NCBI GenBank assembly: GCA_009739215.1
Contig: VSJF01000006.1
Span: 496,001 to 560,000, forward strand
Direction of reading: 5' to 3'
Source of the DNA: Floccularia luteovirens
Lineage: Eukaryota > Basidiomycota > Agaricomycetes > Agaricales > Squamanitaceae
DNA length: 64,000 nt
Within the stretch, counting starts at the first letter, position 1. Every line of letters begins with the position of its first letter. The position numbers were made by a program, and so were the translations under genes. Below the pieces are notes generated by a model. That model did no database searches and was not told where the DNA came from. It saw only the letters and a list, made by a program, of their open reading frames with translations. This document shows positions 11,812 to 25,450 of this stretch, piece after piece.

Positions 11812-12823
11812 ATGTCTTCACAAGATGTTCAGGGGGAATATACTAAGAGCTGTGTCGATGATTCGGAATTGAGTGTATCACAGCCAGTCAAGCGGCCTGT
11901 TGCTTCCGGGTCCGACCTACGAAGATCTCGGCGGGTTACACCTACAGAACTTGCGAAACGCGAAAAAGCTCTGTTTGTGAAAGAACAAGAATTCGATCGG
12001 AGAGCTGAGGAATTAAAGGAACGGATAGCCTCACTCTCAGCGAAGGAAGTTGAAGCTTCCCATATGTTATCGCAGATCGCGGACCGGGAGAAAAAATTGG
12101 CCCTGTGTCAACTAGAGGAACATTTTACATGTGCGCTGTACGCCTTCCCCTGATACATGCCTCTTTTTTTCCCCTATATTAATTTGTGGGATATACAGAT
12201 GTTATGAGATAATGGCCTCACCATATACCTTAAACCCTCCCCAATGTGGTCACACATTTTGTGCAATCTGTATCCTCAAATGGTTTTTCTCACGTCTGCA
12301 CCGTGCCTGTGGAGGATGGCATGAATCCGTTGACTGTCCAATATGCCGCAGTCTCCTGATCGTTACTCCCGATAGGGTCCCCCGTTTGAACATTACCTTT
12401 CCCTTTGTTCCGAATCGGACCGCTGCGGCTGTTCTCGAATCTTTAATTGAAAAGTTGGCTCAACCACCATTACATCTTGCTCAAGTTAAACTAGACGATC
12501 CTGATGGTGGTAATGAATTGGGATCGAGGCAAGAACAAGGAACTACTACATGCAACAGAAAGCGTAGTTTATCCAAGGAAAAGGACACTCTTTTTGAGAA
12601 TTCGGATGTAAATAGTTGGAGAGAAGGCGGATTTGTACGTTCGGAATGGCTGAAAAAGGATAGGTAAGGGCATATTTGCTTGAGAATTATTTAGTAATAA
12701 GTGGCTGATTGGATTCGTGGATTTTCAAGGGACGGTAGAAGAGAGATGAATGACCTCCAGAAGCGCTGGTGCACTCTAGAGTCTCCTGACTTTGTAGCTT
12801 TGAAACAGAGGCTTGAGGTATGA
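11812..12823 (+). CDS. RING-finger protein with N-terminal coiled coil (putative E3 ubiquitin ligase)
   Basis: Three exons (11812-12137, 12199-12663, 12730-12823) give 294 residues. Residues of about 45-105 are rich in Glu, Lys and Leu and should form a coiled coil (REKALFVKEQEFDRRAEEL). A C3HC4 RING follows, starting CALCYEIM. Its first two cysteines are created across intron 1, and it continues PPQCGHTFCAICILKWF and CPIC. Between the CAIC and CPIC motifs lies an expanded loop (LHRACGGWHESVD). The C-terminus is polar and ends after LKQRLEV. RING proteins of this layout usually recruit E2 enzymes; the substrate is unknown. The ATG at 11812 is the first in frame and no upstream exon is needed. 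The gene converges on ARP8, with 252 bp between stop codons. Confidence 0.8.
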
Positions 12824-13075
12824 ATTCAGTAACCGGCTCTCATCGTGTTTTCCACAATGCTCTCTCGCTCTCGCACCAAGATCTACAACATGTAACTACA
12901 AGAATACCTCATAGCTGCTAAATTGTATATAGCTAGCCATGTACAGAACAAATATGATGGCAATGTCGTCTACATATTTGTACGTACCCATACGATCTAT
13001 ATGAATTTTATTTTTATAGTTGACCTGGCCACATTTGAATAAACTCAGATCCAAAAATAAGATGCGTGTTCATTG

Positions 13076-15800
13076 TTACAGGTAAAAACACCTCTCTTTT
13101 AGACCTCTCATACCAAGGACTTCCTGCGGACGGAAATTGGTTTGTCAGTTTCGCTTATAATCAATACATTAACCACAAACCCAGTCAGCCGCAGTGATCC
13201 ATAGTTCGGATACACCATCCATCTTTCCTAGGACTGCCGCACCTTTCCACGTAAGAACTCGAGGATCGACTTCTTTCGGAGGCGGTATTATCTGCACCTT
13301 CTCCATGTTTGCAACTAACGGAGTTGCGATAGCTTGAAGTCTGCGGGTAGAGGTGTCAGAACTCAATAACAACGTGGGATACGGGGTCAATCCTATCTCA
13401 CCTACTCTCCAGAGCATGATCCATACCAGGTATAAGAGCAGATCCCCCAACCACAAGGACCGCTTGTAGATACTTGCGGATTCTCTCATCGCCTCCAGCA
13501 GCTCGAGCACTATTGAATATCGCTACATCCAAAGGCAATTTACTGGCCTCGAAACAAACATCAATCGAGAAAGCTGAAGGGTCAGCGGGTGGTGATTGAG
13601 GTTGAGCGGCAGGTGGAGTTTTTGGACGTGATTGCGGCAGAGGTGTTTTACTGTCCTCCTCTCCTTCAATTGCTTCCACCATCGCTTCAGTTGGCAGATC
13701 CGCCTGGACGGTATCTCCTGCTCCATCCAGTGGACCTGACTGGAGATCCTGATCAAACTTTGAGGGTGAGGATGAACCTTACAAAACAGCTCAGACACGT
13801 AAAGAAAAGGGTTTGAAAAGGCAAGACCTCTTATCGTGGTTGTTGATTCTTGAGTTTTATTGACTGTCGTATCAGCTGCAGCTGGCATGAGATGTTGTGT
13901 AGATATTGTCATAGCTTTCGTCTAAAGCAAGTGGATGAGCGATGTATACTTCATCAAGAAAAGCAATTTACTACAAAGTCTAACTGATGATTCAAAATAT
14001 CCTCTGTGACGTTCGGAGAGATTGGTTTGAAGCCAGCCCTTTTGTTGTCAAAGTCTATTACCCTAGGTTCAAAAATGCACTGAATGATAAATGGTATAAG
14101 CGGTGAGCTTAATAAGAAAGGGTAAATAATCACCATTGGGGCCAAGATAATTTCGTCGTACGCCCTAAGCCCATATTTTTCCGTAGATTTTTTTGGTTGT
14201 CGTACGACGAAATCATACAGGTTGAGGGCTACATCCCCCTAAAATTAATGTGTACTTGTTAGGGATATTCGGTGGAGAAATAGGCAAGTACTACCTCTGC
14301 TAATGTGCACAGGCGAGCCTTGAGATCTTCCATAACTTTCCAGTCATAAGATCGAGACAGGTTGATGGTTTTGTAAGGAAAGTTTATCCTCTCAAGTAGC
14401 ACATAAAGAAACTCTGTGATATCGTCACCTCCAGAGTGCAGACACATTCTGTGATGGGCAATATAAAAAACCGATCCAGTGTGAAGAAGTAATTTCGATT
14501 TCCCACCTCGTATCTGCTAGAACAAGACCTTCGTCTACACAAGCTATGCTTGTGGTCGTCGCCCCAATATCAACAACACAGGCATTCGAAATTCCTGCTC
14601 CATATGTTGCTGCAAGTGACTCTTGTTGAACACAGAATTGCTTGAAGCCCATTGATAGTATGAGGTTGATAAGCTCGCGAACGTAAGTTCTTTCATACAA
14701 GTCAGGTATGACCAGCAGGACGGAATAGTTCTAGATAAATCTTCAGTACTTTTAAGGATGATCAATGCGGGAAATACAAGCAACCTTGATATCATGAGAA
14801 TCTATGCGATGGCTTTCGTAAAGTGTCGTCCGAATAACAGTTTCAATATCTGCCAGAATAGCTTGCAAAGATGCGTAATCCCTTGTATTGAAATTCGAAC
14901 CGTATATTGGCCATTTAACCTGATAACCAGACTTTTCAGGGTCTGCGATGTTTAGCGCCTATTGTGGGTATTAAGACTCAGTCATTATATCCAAGCAATT
15001 CATACAACTTTTTCGCCAACTATCACGCCTTCTGTTGAGGTTTCATCTATCCAATCTACATGATAAGGGTCGTTGTGTTCAGCAATAATTTCCGGCTTGA
15101 ATTGTTCATTGAACGTAGAAGCAATGTTTGTTGCATTGTGAGTGACGCGTAATTTGTAGAAGCGCATCCTATCTCGCAATGAAACAGTGATCGCAGTAAT
15201 TTTGGCATCGAACTAGTGAAGGAGTCGTAAGGTGAACGCAAAAATAATCGCAGTGACACTCACTGGGTCGTCCGAGGATGGAGTTACATCATATTCGTCT
15301 CCGTTATTGCCCGCAACAGAGCCAGTCTTCCATTTTCGAGGCCTTAAGATGCGTTCTCCGTATCCAGGAGCTGAGACAGGTTGCTTGCATTTACGTGCAA
15401 CAACATTCAGAACGCTGATTGGTGTTACGTCTGATGCCCTCCCTATTCTCAGGAAACGCGAACCAAGATGAATCACAATAACATTAGAACCTCGTCTATA
15501 TGAATTAGGTATCGTTCGGAATACGAGAAGTTGATAGATTGCACCTTGGCTCTGGCAGAGGAGCGGCCTCATCAGTCGCGGAGGCTTTGCTCTTCCGTGC
15601 CGCATTTCTCGCCCACAATGTTTGGGATTCAGATTTGAGATATGTAGAGCTTACATGCTTTGGATTCGGACTGTCGCAAACCCTGTAGGCAGTGCATAGA
15701 AATGGAACAAAGATGGAAAGACTCACGCAAGTGGAACATTGAATGTTGTGTATCTTAACCCCGTCTCATCTCGCTTAGCATTGGGTATACCTCGGGGCAT
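13076..15800 (-). CDS. ARP8: Actin-related protein 8, INO80 chromatin-remodelling complex
   Basis: Arp8 is a nuclear actin-fold subunit of the INO80 remodeller that helps bind nucleosomal DNA. The protein begins MPRGIPNAKRDETGLRYTTF and continues with YLKSESQTLWARNAA. The ATP-fold strand is VIVIHLGSRFLRIGRASD. Later actin-like blocks include NYSVLLVIPDLYERTYVREL, CVVDIGATTTSIACVDEG and CLHSGGDDITEFLYVLL, then VLVVGGSALIPGMDHALESR, and a final exon encoding EVLGMRGLKERCFYL after a small intron. The gene has many short introns. An acidic/Pro-rich insertion before the last third (SKTPLPQSRPKTPP) is typical of Arp8. Its stop is 252 bp from the RING gene stop and its start lies 432 bp after the TOR stop. 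Confidence 0.93.
14150..14213. repeat. 13-bp perfect inverted repeat inside ARP8 coding sequence
   Basis: ATTTCGTCGTACG at 14150-14162 is matched by its reverse complement CGTACGACGAAAT at 14201-14213. Both arms lie in ARP8 coding DNA and encode unrelated peptides (YDFVVR and AYDEI). The repeat probably arises from codon choice around a short CGTACG palindrome. Confidence 0.6.
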
Positions 15801-16232
15801 GGCTATCTCGTAAGTGTGTGGATTGTGGGTTGAATGTACGAGGTTCTGGAAATATTTGGTAGAGGTTTCGCACAATTCAGGTTTAATTCAAAATTCTTTA
15901 AGCCTGCAAATTTCTGATGTTCGATTGAATGATTCGCATCGAATGTATGTGAAGTGATGAAATAAGTTGATTGCCCAATAGATTGCTGAGACGTTCGTCC
16001 CGAGTTGGGTGCAAATATGTAAGTATGAATAGGAGTTTATTCATTTACGATCATAACAACCATCACTCGTACGAGACTTGAGAACTTCAATTGGTATCAT
16101 AGCTGTAGTACCCGATCGATAACTGAAAATAATATTATGTATATGTATTGATACAACATGAAGGCATGTGCTGGGAATAATAGTGAAACTAGCCAAAACT
16201 GTACTTTCCAGGGCCCAACTGGCGCTTTGAGT
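15801..16232. other. Intergenic region, TOR 3' end to ARP8 promoter
   Basis: This 432-bp stretch contains the TOR terminator and the ARP8 promoter. It is AT-rich, with TATGTATATGTATTG at 16137-16151, and shows no convincing coding frame. Confidence 0.4.
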
Positions 16233-19200
16233 TTACCAAAATGCACACCACCCTGAGAAACATTGGCAAAGATTTTCTAATGCAGTCGCTTGTTCAATCA
16301 ATTTTTCAACTTGTTCCACTACTGTTAATGTGACTTCAGGATTGAAATCTCGCCCTGAAGAGTTTCGGTTGTTACAGTGATAAATTGTATGATAAACAAA
16401 ATCATACCTGTCAATTTATGCTGGACACGATTGTATACAAAGAGTGCCCTCTCATTACGGACTTCCTGAGCACCCTTTTGTTCCCCGTTAGCATCTAGAT
16501 CATCAGTGTGTCAACAAGGGCCTAGAAAACATAGCCTTCGGACCGTACCGTTGAAGATGTCATTTTCATCAGCTTTGAGTTTCCGGGTAGGTGCTTGAGG
16601 GTGGCCTGCCACTCGAGCTAGTTCGGCCGCGCGCACTGGATCTATCTCTGAGTCTACTAAAGAGAGTTAGACTTATTTGCGTGAGAGATAAATCAATTTA
16701 CCACCCTCAGGACGCCTGACTTCGACTTCCGTTTGCATGAGCCTCCAGTTGATGAGAGGATCATAGACGAAAGCTTCAAGTACAGCCATCAAGGATTCCT
16801 TATTATCTCGAAGAACCTGCATCGTGATCTCGCATGTATTCCTGAAGCTACCTTCAATTCCGCTGACCTGTCACAGAGAATATCATATTGTCAGAGATAA
16901 TTCATACAATAAGCAGATAATGAGAATCGACGAACCTCCATCGCATGTGTGAGCATTCTTGTCAGTCGGAATGGTACTTTTTCTGGGAACTTCTCGCGAT
17001 GCATCGCAACTTCGAAGCAGTCACCAAAGTCAATGTGGACAACTTTGCCGGTACTTCGCTCGAGCAGAAGATTCGAAGGGTGTCTATCTCCTAACCCGAG
17101 AATATGTCCAACCATGCTGTTCACCGCAAGAGATCGTGTATAGGTTGCGCGACGTTCCAGCCAATGTTCAGAGTTTGTACTCTTCAACCACAGAACACGA
17201 TAAAGGTCTTGACCAGTAGTATTCTCTAGGGCATACTCAAAGACTTCCACTTTCTGGAGGAGGGTTAGGTTTTCGTAGTCTGGCGCCATCTGTAAAGAGT
17301 TGAGTTTTGTGACCTATTAGCACTATCATAAACTCACTTGGAGCATCAATCTATATTCGATATTCAAAAGGACTTTTCGCGAATCACGATAGTCCCTAAT
17401 TAGAACGTGTAACGTATCGCTGTCGTGAACCCATCCAATGAGACCAGCATTTGGTGCCAGTGGAATGACAGGGCATCTTTGGATATGAAGACGTCGCTTG
17501 AAACTGTTCGTATCCACAGAGAGGAGGGTATTGACTAGACCAAACAGTTGCATGACTCTTTCATCTTGCCGCAGATCTTCGTGTCCTTTATTTTCGGAGG
17601 CTCAGACTTTCTGTGACTCTCAAAATGAAATCGTGTGAAATAGTACCTTTGAGCGCGTACTGATAATCTTTGCCATCGCTTCCTTTGAGTATCAATCTTC
17701 TGGGACGTTGTTTTGAAGCAATAACTGTAAGCTTCGTGGCAAAACTTGCGATCCTGATGATTGGACGTCCACTTTGATACGTACCTAATGGTAACCAACA
17801 GTGTGAGTAATGTTGCTCTTCCCAATTTAACAAACGTACCAGGAACTGCGAGTTCCAGATTGCGAGATTTCAAGAGATTTGGTGAAACATATTGCAAATC
17901 GAGGGTCGTTAATTGCGGTAGCTGCTTCTCCACTTTTTTGAATACCTGTATTGAGAAAATTAGTTTCCAGTAAAAGCTTCGTGTTGTCGACTTGCCCCAT
18001 AGTAGATATCCCATGCCTTATCTAGCTCGGCGGTGTCACCAAACATATGATATCTGCGACAAGCTTCGCGGGCTTCGAGTAGTTCTCTGCCAAATACTTG
18101 CGCAAACGATGTTTCTCTTGCGGTTTCCGGTCCCTATAATGATTCAGCAAACCAATAATAGATTATACCACTGTTGACTCTTACCGCTTCGAGCATATCA
18201 TGCAACGGCTCTAATGCTGCAATCATCCCATCTGGATTCTTCTCTGTGAAGTAGAGTCGTGATGCTTCTTCAAGGCCTTCATGCCACAATTCGTGCCAGA
18301 GAATGGCTACACGAATCAACTCCCGACTGACAATCAACGCCTAACACCATATTGAATAACGATATAATGGATTTATTAATGACTCACTTGATTTACGATG
18401 TTCGGACTGTGTTCTCGCATCTTATCCATTATTCCAAGGGCGGCCTTCTTTCGAGAGGCGCTCGAAGATTTCGAAGCAACCGTGAGAGGATAAATGAGCG
18501 CTTGTGGGTGATGTTTTCCAACTTCCGTGAGAAGGGCATCGATATTTCTTCTAATGTTTGCATGAGGTGTTTGAATACGGGCAATGATCTAAGAGATGAT
18601 TATCGTATCAACACTTGCACTTACATATGGGAACAGGGTAGAAGATACCTGAGGTATGACTTCCAACCATGTATCCACTTCGACGGAAGAAAACCCGCTA
18701 CCCATTGCATGGCTGACTTCATCATGGGCACCATACTTGAACCATAAGGTCAATAGTCGAAGTGTGTCTTGCAACGCGTCTTCGTTGCGTAGCGATATTG
18801 AACGGAAAAAGCCTAATCAAGGTTACACAACTGAACTCATTTGAGTAGCAGAGCTTACCTTCTACAGCTTGTACGACATGTGCGGCGATCCCTTCTCGAG
18901 GAGATTCTACTCGAGGGTCGCTCTGGTTTTCCATGTAGCTTATTACATCAAAATTCGAAAGGGCCCACGTATGCCATGCTTTATACCATGTAGGGTCATA
19001 GTGCGTAGCCAAGAAGTATGAGTGCAAGATATCCTCCACATTACGCTATAAATATGATTAACAAATGGTCACGACTGATCTGGAAATGAACTAACAGTGC
19101 TCCAGTCTTCTCTCAGAGCAACCTGCCATTCACCTTGCTTGAAATAGCAACGCGCAAGGAGTTTCGAGAGCTCTCCAAGTCTTTGTTTTGAAACACTCGC

Positions 19201-22200
19201 ACGATGATTATGCTCATTTGACTCATGTTGCAAGTCTCGAGCAAGGCTGGCAGAAAACTGGCGAAGGAAGTTGAGGCTGTCTTCTTTCGCGTCAGTTGCC
19301 CACATATATTTGAGCTGTGCGTAGACAACATTCGGGGGTGCTTTAGTGTGGTGATGTTCATGAGCACGTTGACCCTAATAACTGATGTTAAGATAATATT
19401 TGAAATATCACAAAACTCATACCCTATCCGGAGACAGGAGAGAGTTGATCGTCTTCTCTGCTAGTACCATTCGGTCCGACTTTCGACACAAATTTGCAAA
19501 CTTGATCCACATGATAGGATCATCTTCTGGGTTTAAGACAAGAGTCCTGACTTGCAGAATCCTTTGCCATACTTCCACGTCTGGCTGACACCCTTGCAAG
19601 CTTCATGCGAGTGAGTATAGCTGATGAGGCAAATAATCAAGTTATCTCACCGTTTCATCCAAGTCTTCCTCATGGTTTGTTGACGTTCAGGTTGATCAGC
19701 GTATTGCTTGAAAGCGATTATCTCCTCAAGCTCAGAAAGCATCTGGGCACGAACCATGATGCTATATTCATTTGAGTTATGTGCGGAATAGAGGTAAAAA
19801 TTCCACATACTTGTATGACCTGCCATAACCTTCACCAACAAAAGAGCTGAGTTCTGGATCCAATAAATCACGGGCTTTTGCAATATGCACCAAAGCTTTG
19901 GGAAACTGATTCTGGTGTACTGACAGTATGGCTCGATAGAATGCGCGATCGGGAGAGTCTGGTTTCATTGTAGCAATATAATCTTCCATGGAATCCCACT
20001 CATTCAATGACCACGCCGCTGCCGCTGCCATAGGGGCAATTTCTCTGCGGTCATCGTGATTAGCATTCGACCAATTCTCCTCCACTTGGGCAGCAAGTTG
20101 GTCCCATTCACCAAGGGCATGAAGACATTTCATGCGGCCAATCTGTACATCTGGGGCATTCTGGTCAAGTTCGGCCTTCTTCTCGTACGCAACGAGTGCT
20201 TCCTGCCATCGACCTAATCTTTCGTACCATTCTTCGTGTTTTGTAACATCATATTGTTCACGGGCTGTAATTAAGGTGCCCCAAGCGGCGTCATGCTGTT
20301 GTAGTCGGGTGTTGATAGAAATGAGGGCCTCGATTACCGCGGGTGATGATTCAGAGAAATATTCAAGCTCCTTGTAATGCAGGGCTTTTGCGTAGGCCAT
20401 GTATTTCATAGCATATTCTCCCAACGTACGGGGTTCGATAGGTAGTGGCTTTTCTTCGTGTTCCATGAACTCTGCAAGGTTGAGGAGACGATGTATCAGT
20501 TCTGAAGGAGCAGTAGTAGATGTGATTGCATATTCAATCGCTCTGACGAGATCTTCCTGTACAATTGTTAATACCTGCACTTACAGTGACAAAAGGAAAT
20601 ACCTGATATTGGTCATATAGTTCACCCCAGCAGGACAAAAATGCTGCATTAAACAATTCTTTGGCCAGCGGCGCATGGATATCAACAAGACTCATGCATG
20701 CACGAAGGGCATGTGATGGTGATTCCTTCATAAACTCTACACTGAGTCGATGCATCCAATCGATCCAATCATCCCTTGTTGCGACTTGAGACGTATCCCA
20801 AGCTTGCTTGAGATGTTGCTGGTTTACTGCCATCTTTGTTGCTTCTGCCGGTGCTGAGAATTCAGGTGCCTTGGAATTTTCACTCAAACTAGAAAAAATA
20901 ATATAGGTGTTAACAGAAATAAAAATCAGAAAATATAGACAAACAGCATTTCCAGAACACCCAATTCTTGAGGTAAACGTTCTCCATTGAGAAGTTTTGA
21001 AATCAAGGTTTCATATTTTGGATGTGGTATGCGGTTTCTCAGTAAGCACTGCAAAATTTGTTAGTCGGACATCAGAGGGAAATGACGAGAAATGTTACTT
21101 TATTGATTGTTGGTACAAAGATGGCGAAGTCAGACCCAAGCTGAATGACAAGAGAGCACAGAGTGTCCATGACCGCCATGCGCAATTCATTATTAGATCC
21201 TTCCAGTACACGCACTAGGGGGTGAATTATGCGAGAGGCGTGATCGGAGAAGTTGACCCTTCTAGATAATCCGTCAATAGTCTGAATTGCACGTTTTCTA
21301 AGTGCTACCGTGCCATCGGGTCTTTCGTAGGATTTGACAATGATAGGAATGACAAGATGTAGGTATTCTTCTATATTTGCACCAAATGTCAGAAAAGCGT
21401 CGAATATTTTGATTTGCGTATTCATCCTCTTCTCATTTAGGTCTCCATCAAATACTTTGAGGACAAGAGGAAGGATGGTTGGTAGGAAGGGTTTGAATTC
21501 TGCATCTAAGGCCTTGCCTAGCGCTTCTATAAGAGATACGATAGGGAGTTGTAATGTTGCGTTCTCCCAAAGCTCCGTGACCAAACTGAATATATCTGGC
21601 ATGTAGTTGCGAACGTGTTGCTTAATGATACTGACCAATATGGCCAGCTGTTGCAAATGAAAATCTTGTAAACGTGCAGTGGAGCTTTGTGTCACTGCAG
21701 CAAATGCCGGGATGATCTATCGTCGATTAGTCGTAGAAGCAGAGAAACTTGGAAAATGGCATACTTGTGGTAGGAACGTCACACATTTCAGTCCTTGGGT
21801 CTTGAAGATTGACATTATCGCTTCGATTACGGTGTGGTGATGACTACTCAAAGCCTGATCTTCAAGGATTGCGAGAAGCGAAGTGATGACTACCGTTTGG
21901 AAATAATCATCCGAACCAGAGCTCGCGCTATGTTGCAGGGTAGGTGACTGAGTAGCTGTAGATGTTTCACTTACTGCCTCTTCTTCGGGCCGGCTCTGAT
22001 GAAATGGAATTTAGGAACTGTACAATTTTCAGTAATATAGAAGGACTATCACCTTGCGTCTGTATGGGTCCAAAGCTCCAAGGATTCCGAGAACCTTCAC
22101 AACTTCACGTCTAATTGTCTGGGTAAGTTCTGTCTTTAGAATTCTGCCGAGAATGGGAAGCAATTGAGGATAATCGACGAGTGGAGCGATAACGTATCCT

Positions 22201-24939
22201 GTGCTCGAGCACACTTGCCCAAGAGTGTGTAATGCGGCATCACGTTTGACAAGAGACGGATCAGAAAGACGGGAAATGACAACCTGCATCAAGTCCGGAA
22301 CGTGTGTCATTGCGTCCTCCCCCCCAACACAAGCAAGCTCCCCGAGACACATGAGAACATTAGCTGCTACAATAGGATTGTTATCGTTTGCTTTCTGCAG
22401 AAGAACTCTAAGCATGGGCAGCGCGTAAGGTTTGATCAACCTCTGCGTTGCACTGACAAGCAGGGTCAATAGTCGCGTGCATTCTTCACGATTGCGCCTA
22501 GATTGTTGTACATTAAAAACCTATAGCCAGATATTGCACTAGATTAACTTACATGACAGTTGAGTACTCTAGTTCCGTCAAAAGTTGGATCAACGCTTTG
22601 CGAAGAGATGGCATCACATATGCTGGATTGTGTTTGGCCAGACGGCCAATCAATGAAACAGCAACAGTCCGGTTTTCGAATACCTCATCGTTGAGCGCAA
22701 TGAAAATCGAACGGACATTCTCCGCCTGGGCCAGATGCTTGTCGAACCTTTCATGCAAAGATGACAGTACTATTTGTCTTATTGAAGGATCTGTGATTCA
22801 GAAATCTTAATCAACCACATAATGGGGCGAAGAGCAAAAGTTAGACCTGGATCCGCAATTCCAACCGTTAAAAGCTTGTCCAGAACATCGCTAATGACCT
22901 CAATCGCATGGCTACTGGCCTGGTAACATATCGGATCCCTGACAAAAAGTCTGCAACATGTGGAAGCAGCTGCACGTCTCACGCTGGGACTATCATCCTC
23001 TAAGTAAGGAAGAGCGCAGCTCCGTACAAACTCGTTCAAAATATGACCTAAACCGAATATTGAGTGAAAAACAATAGCTTTTAGGTGAATATATTTCACC
23101 GGAGAAATCAAAAGTTCCCAACGTTGTCAATGCCAAAGTGATCAGTTCTTGACTTTTCTCAGATGTATTTATCTAAAAAAGTTCGGAAGATGAAAACCTT
23201 CTGGAATTTGACAACTAACCTGAGAGGGGGCTAGATCCCTAGACATTGCCGTCATGTTGTCTCGGCTGAGAGAGGAAGGAGCGCCAAGGGGTTTGTATGG
23301 TTGCCCACTCAAAATCATCGACAACAAATCTAGAAGGCGATCTGAAAGCCAGATGAAACCAAATTAGTATGATATACGTTTGTGAAGCACACCTTGTATT
23401 GTCTTGAGAAGGGGTGGAATATATCGGGCAATAGCTACCAATGCTTGACGCAATGGATCACTTAGGCCACAAGCCAGCATGAGATCAAGTTGGTCATGAA
23501 GTAACTTCGTAAGGTTCGGTCCGACAGCTGCTGCAAGCATTCCAATACACTGGAATATTGGTTCTTCTGAGGTTCCATTCTTCCGCCTAAAGTAAATGAG
23601 CCGAGGATACTTATACATAACGAGAAACAAACCCTCGAGCTTGCAAAGCCAGATTGATATGGTTCATTATAAATTCTAGGAAAGGTTTCATGTCGCTATT
23701 TACAGCAGTTGCTGTATGCCCGATTGCGATGAAAGCTATAATGTATAAGGTGTTAAACCATTTCTATCCTCCTCCACAACACATACCATATGATCTTTCA
23801 TTTGGTTTCTCCAGCTGGTTTAATAAGTGTGCCATAGCTTTATGGAGAAAGTGTTCTGTGAAGGTTTGTGTATCGTATGCAGCAAGTGATGGTATCATTG
23901 TGATAACCATCTTGCGAACAATAGGGTCTCGGTGTGACTTGAATTGCAGTATATGGTCTGCAGTATCTAAGAAATTTTCTTTCATAAACTACAGGAGCAA
24001 ACATCAGTGGGCAGGAGTAAGACTTGGGGATTAGAGTATTCACCATGCCAGCATGAAGCAACAGCTCCCGGTATGTCAGAAGTGAGCCATGTATGACTTC
24101 GGGTTGCGACTGCTTAAGTCCCATCTGCGCATCCTGTAGTATCTTGGATAAGTAAGGGCTGCGGGTTTGACGGTCTCGTTGCGTAACGATCTCAAGACAT
24201 GCTGCAAGAAGTTCGGCAGCACCTTCTCTCACGATAACGCGTTGGTCCCGCAAAGGAACTAATATGTTGTCAAATACAGTTCCAATATGTGAATGGAAGT
24301 AAGTTGAGCTATTTCTTGCGAGTTCTTTGAGAATCAATACACCCGCATATCGTGGAGACTCTTGCTTGTCAGGTTGCATCAACTCAATAGCTGCTGGAAC
24401 TTCAAAATCCATGAAACGTTCCCCAAAGGCGGCACCCCCGATGCGAGCAATGCTTCCCAACGTTTTGGAGGCCGCCAACATAAGATTGACATCGTGATTA
24501 GGCAGTAGATGCTTGACGTAGTTGTAAAAGCGGAACAAGTTTCGCTTCGCTTCAATTGTTTCCTCTTGGTCGATATCAAGTAATAGGTCTGTATACGTCA
24601 TGTAAATGCGAGCTATTCAATCAGAAACTGATGTACGTGCCTATCGCAGCTAAACCTCCAAAAGCTTCCACACTATTCTGACTGTGAGTCAGCTCGAAAA
24701 GCCTACGATTGATGTTGTCGTCCCAGAGCTTTGCGGCAGCATCGGATGACATCTCTGCGACAGCTGTAGAAACCTTGGAAGAAAGTTAAAACTACAATTC
24801 CAACTAACCTGCAGTTTGAACCTACAAAGCGTCGCAGTTCAGTCGCGGATTGTTTGCGTGTCTCCGCATTCTTGCTCTTGAGAGATTGGAATATTTGATT
24901 GAGTTGATCAACATGCACTGACTGGACTGCAGAAGCCAT
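16233..24939 (-). CDS. TOR1: TOR serine/threonine protein kinase (PIKK)
   Basis: Central nutrient-sensing kinase of TORC1/TORC2. The start [13 protein letters not shown] leads into HEAT repeats ([33 protein letters not shown] and many more). A FAT domain of helical repeats spans roughly 20.6-18.4 kb. The FRB domain is at about 18330-17990 ([36 protein letters not shown]). The kinase domain has [11 protein letters not shown], the catalytic loop [12 protein letters not shown] and the metal-binding motif HIDFGDCFE. The protein ends with a FATC domain, [15 protein letters not shown] and stop. All blocks are intact over many short introns, so this is a full gene of the expected size (about 2,300 residues or more). 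It is the only TOR gene here. The serine before RELIRVA corresponds to the residue whose change gives rapamycin resistance, so drug binding is predicted. Confidence 0.97.
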
Positions 24940-25236
24940 GTCCAGCAAAACGTATGTTCGTAGACGAACTAATGTTAACTACAGCTTCATCACCTCGAAG
25001 TAACCAATATGTCTGTATACAGCTGTTTATTTCTAAAGCCGTTATCGCGGTGACTAATTTGTCTTGACAGAACCAACCGATCGATCGAGCGCTTAGAGAG
25101 GATAGCTACTGATATTATCTCCAACGATGGAACCCCCAGCCGTGTATCCCCAGTTAAAAAATGAATGCATATGTACTGTAACAGGTCTGTACCGTTGTGA
25201 AAAAGAGACCCAAATATCCGCGATAGTATCAAAATT
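24940..25236. promoter_or_regulatory. TOR upstream region
   Basis: This segment lies between the TOR start codon and the first tRNA-derived repeat unit and should hold the TOR promoter. It contains CGATCGATCG near 25077-25086. No gene is seen. Confidence 0.35.
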
Positions 25237-25314
25237 GGCTCGATGGTCTAGTAGTATGATTCTTCGTCCAGATGAAAGTCGAGGAGGTCCTGGGTTCAAC
25301 TCCCGGACAGGTCT
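25237..25314 (+). pseudogene. Degenerate tRNA-Pro copy (pseudo-tRNA)
   Basis: The unit aligns over its whole length with the two intact tRNA-Pro genes downstream and keeps the A box (TGGTCTAGTAG) and B box (GGTTCAACTCC). The acceptor stem is damaged: GGCTCGA faces ACAGGTC with two mismatches and two G-T pairs. The anticodon loop is changed, with C where the universal U33 should be and no TGG anticodon. It is therefore unlikely to give a working tRNA. Confidence 0.75.
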
Positions 25315-25450
25315 GGTTCTGGTTCTTCGAAATACAAAATCAGGAACTTTTTCTCCCGCATTTTCATCCAATGGGAGAAAATTTTGAGCTTTCGCTATTT
25401 TGTAGACCAACTTATCATAGCGACAAGCTGTGACGACCATGACCGTATAC

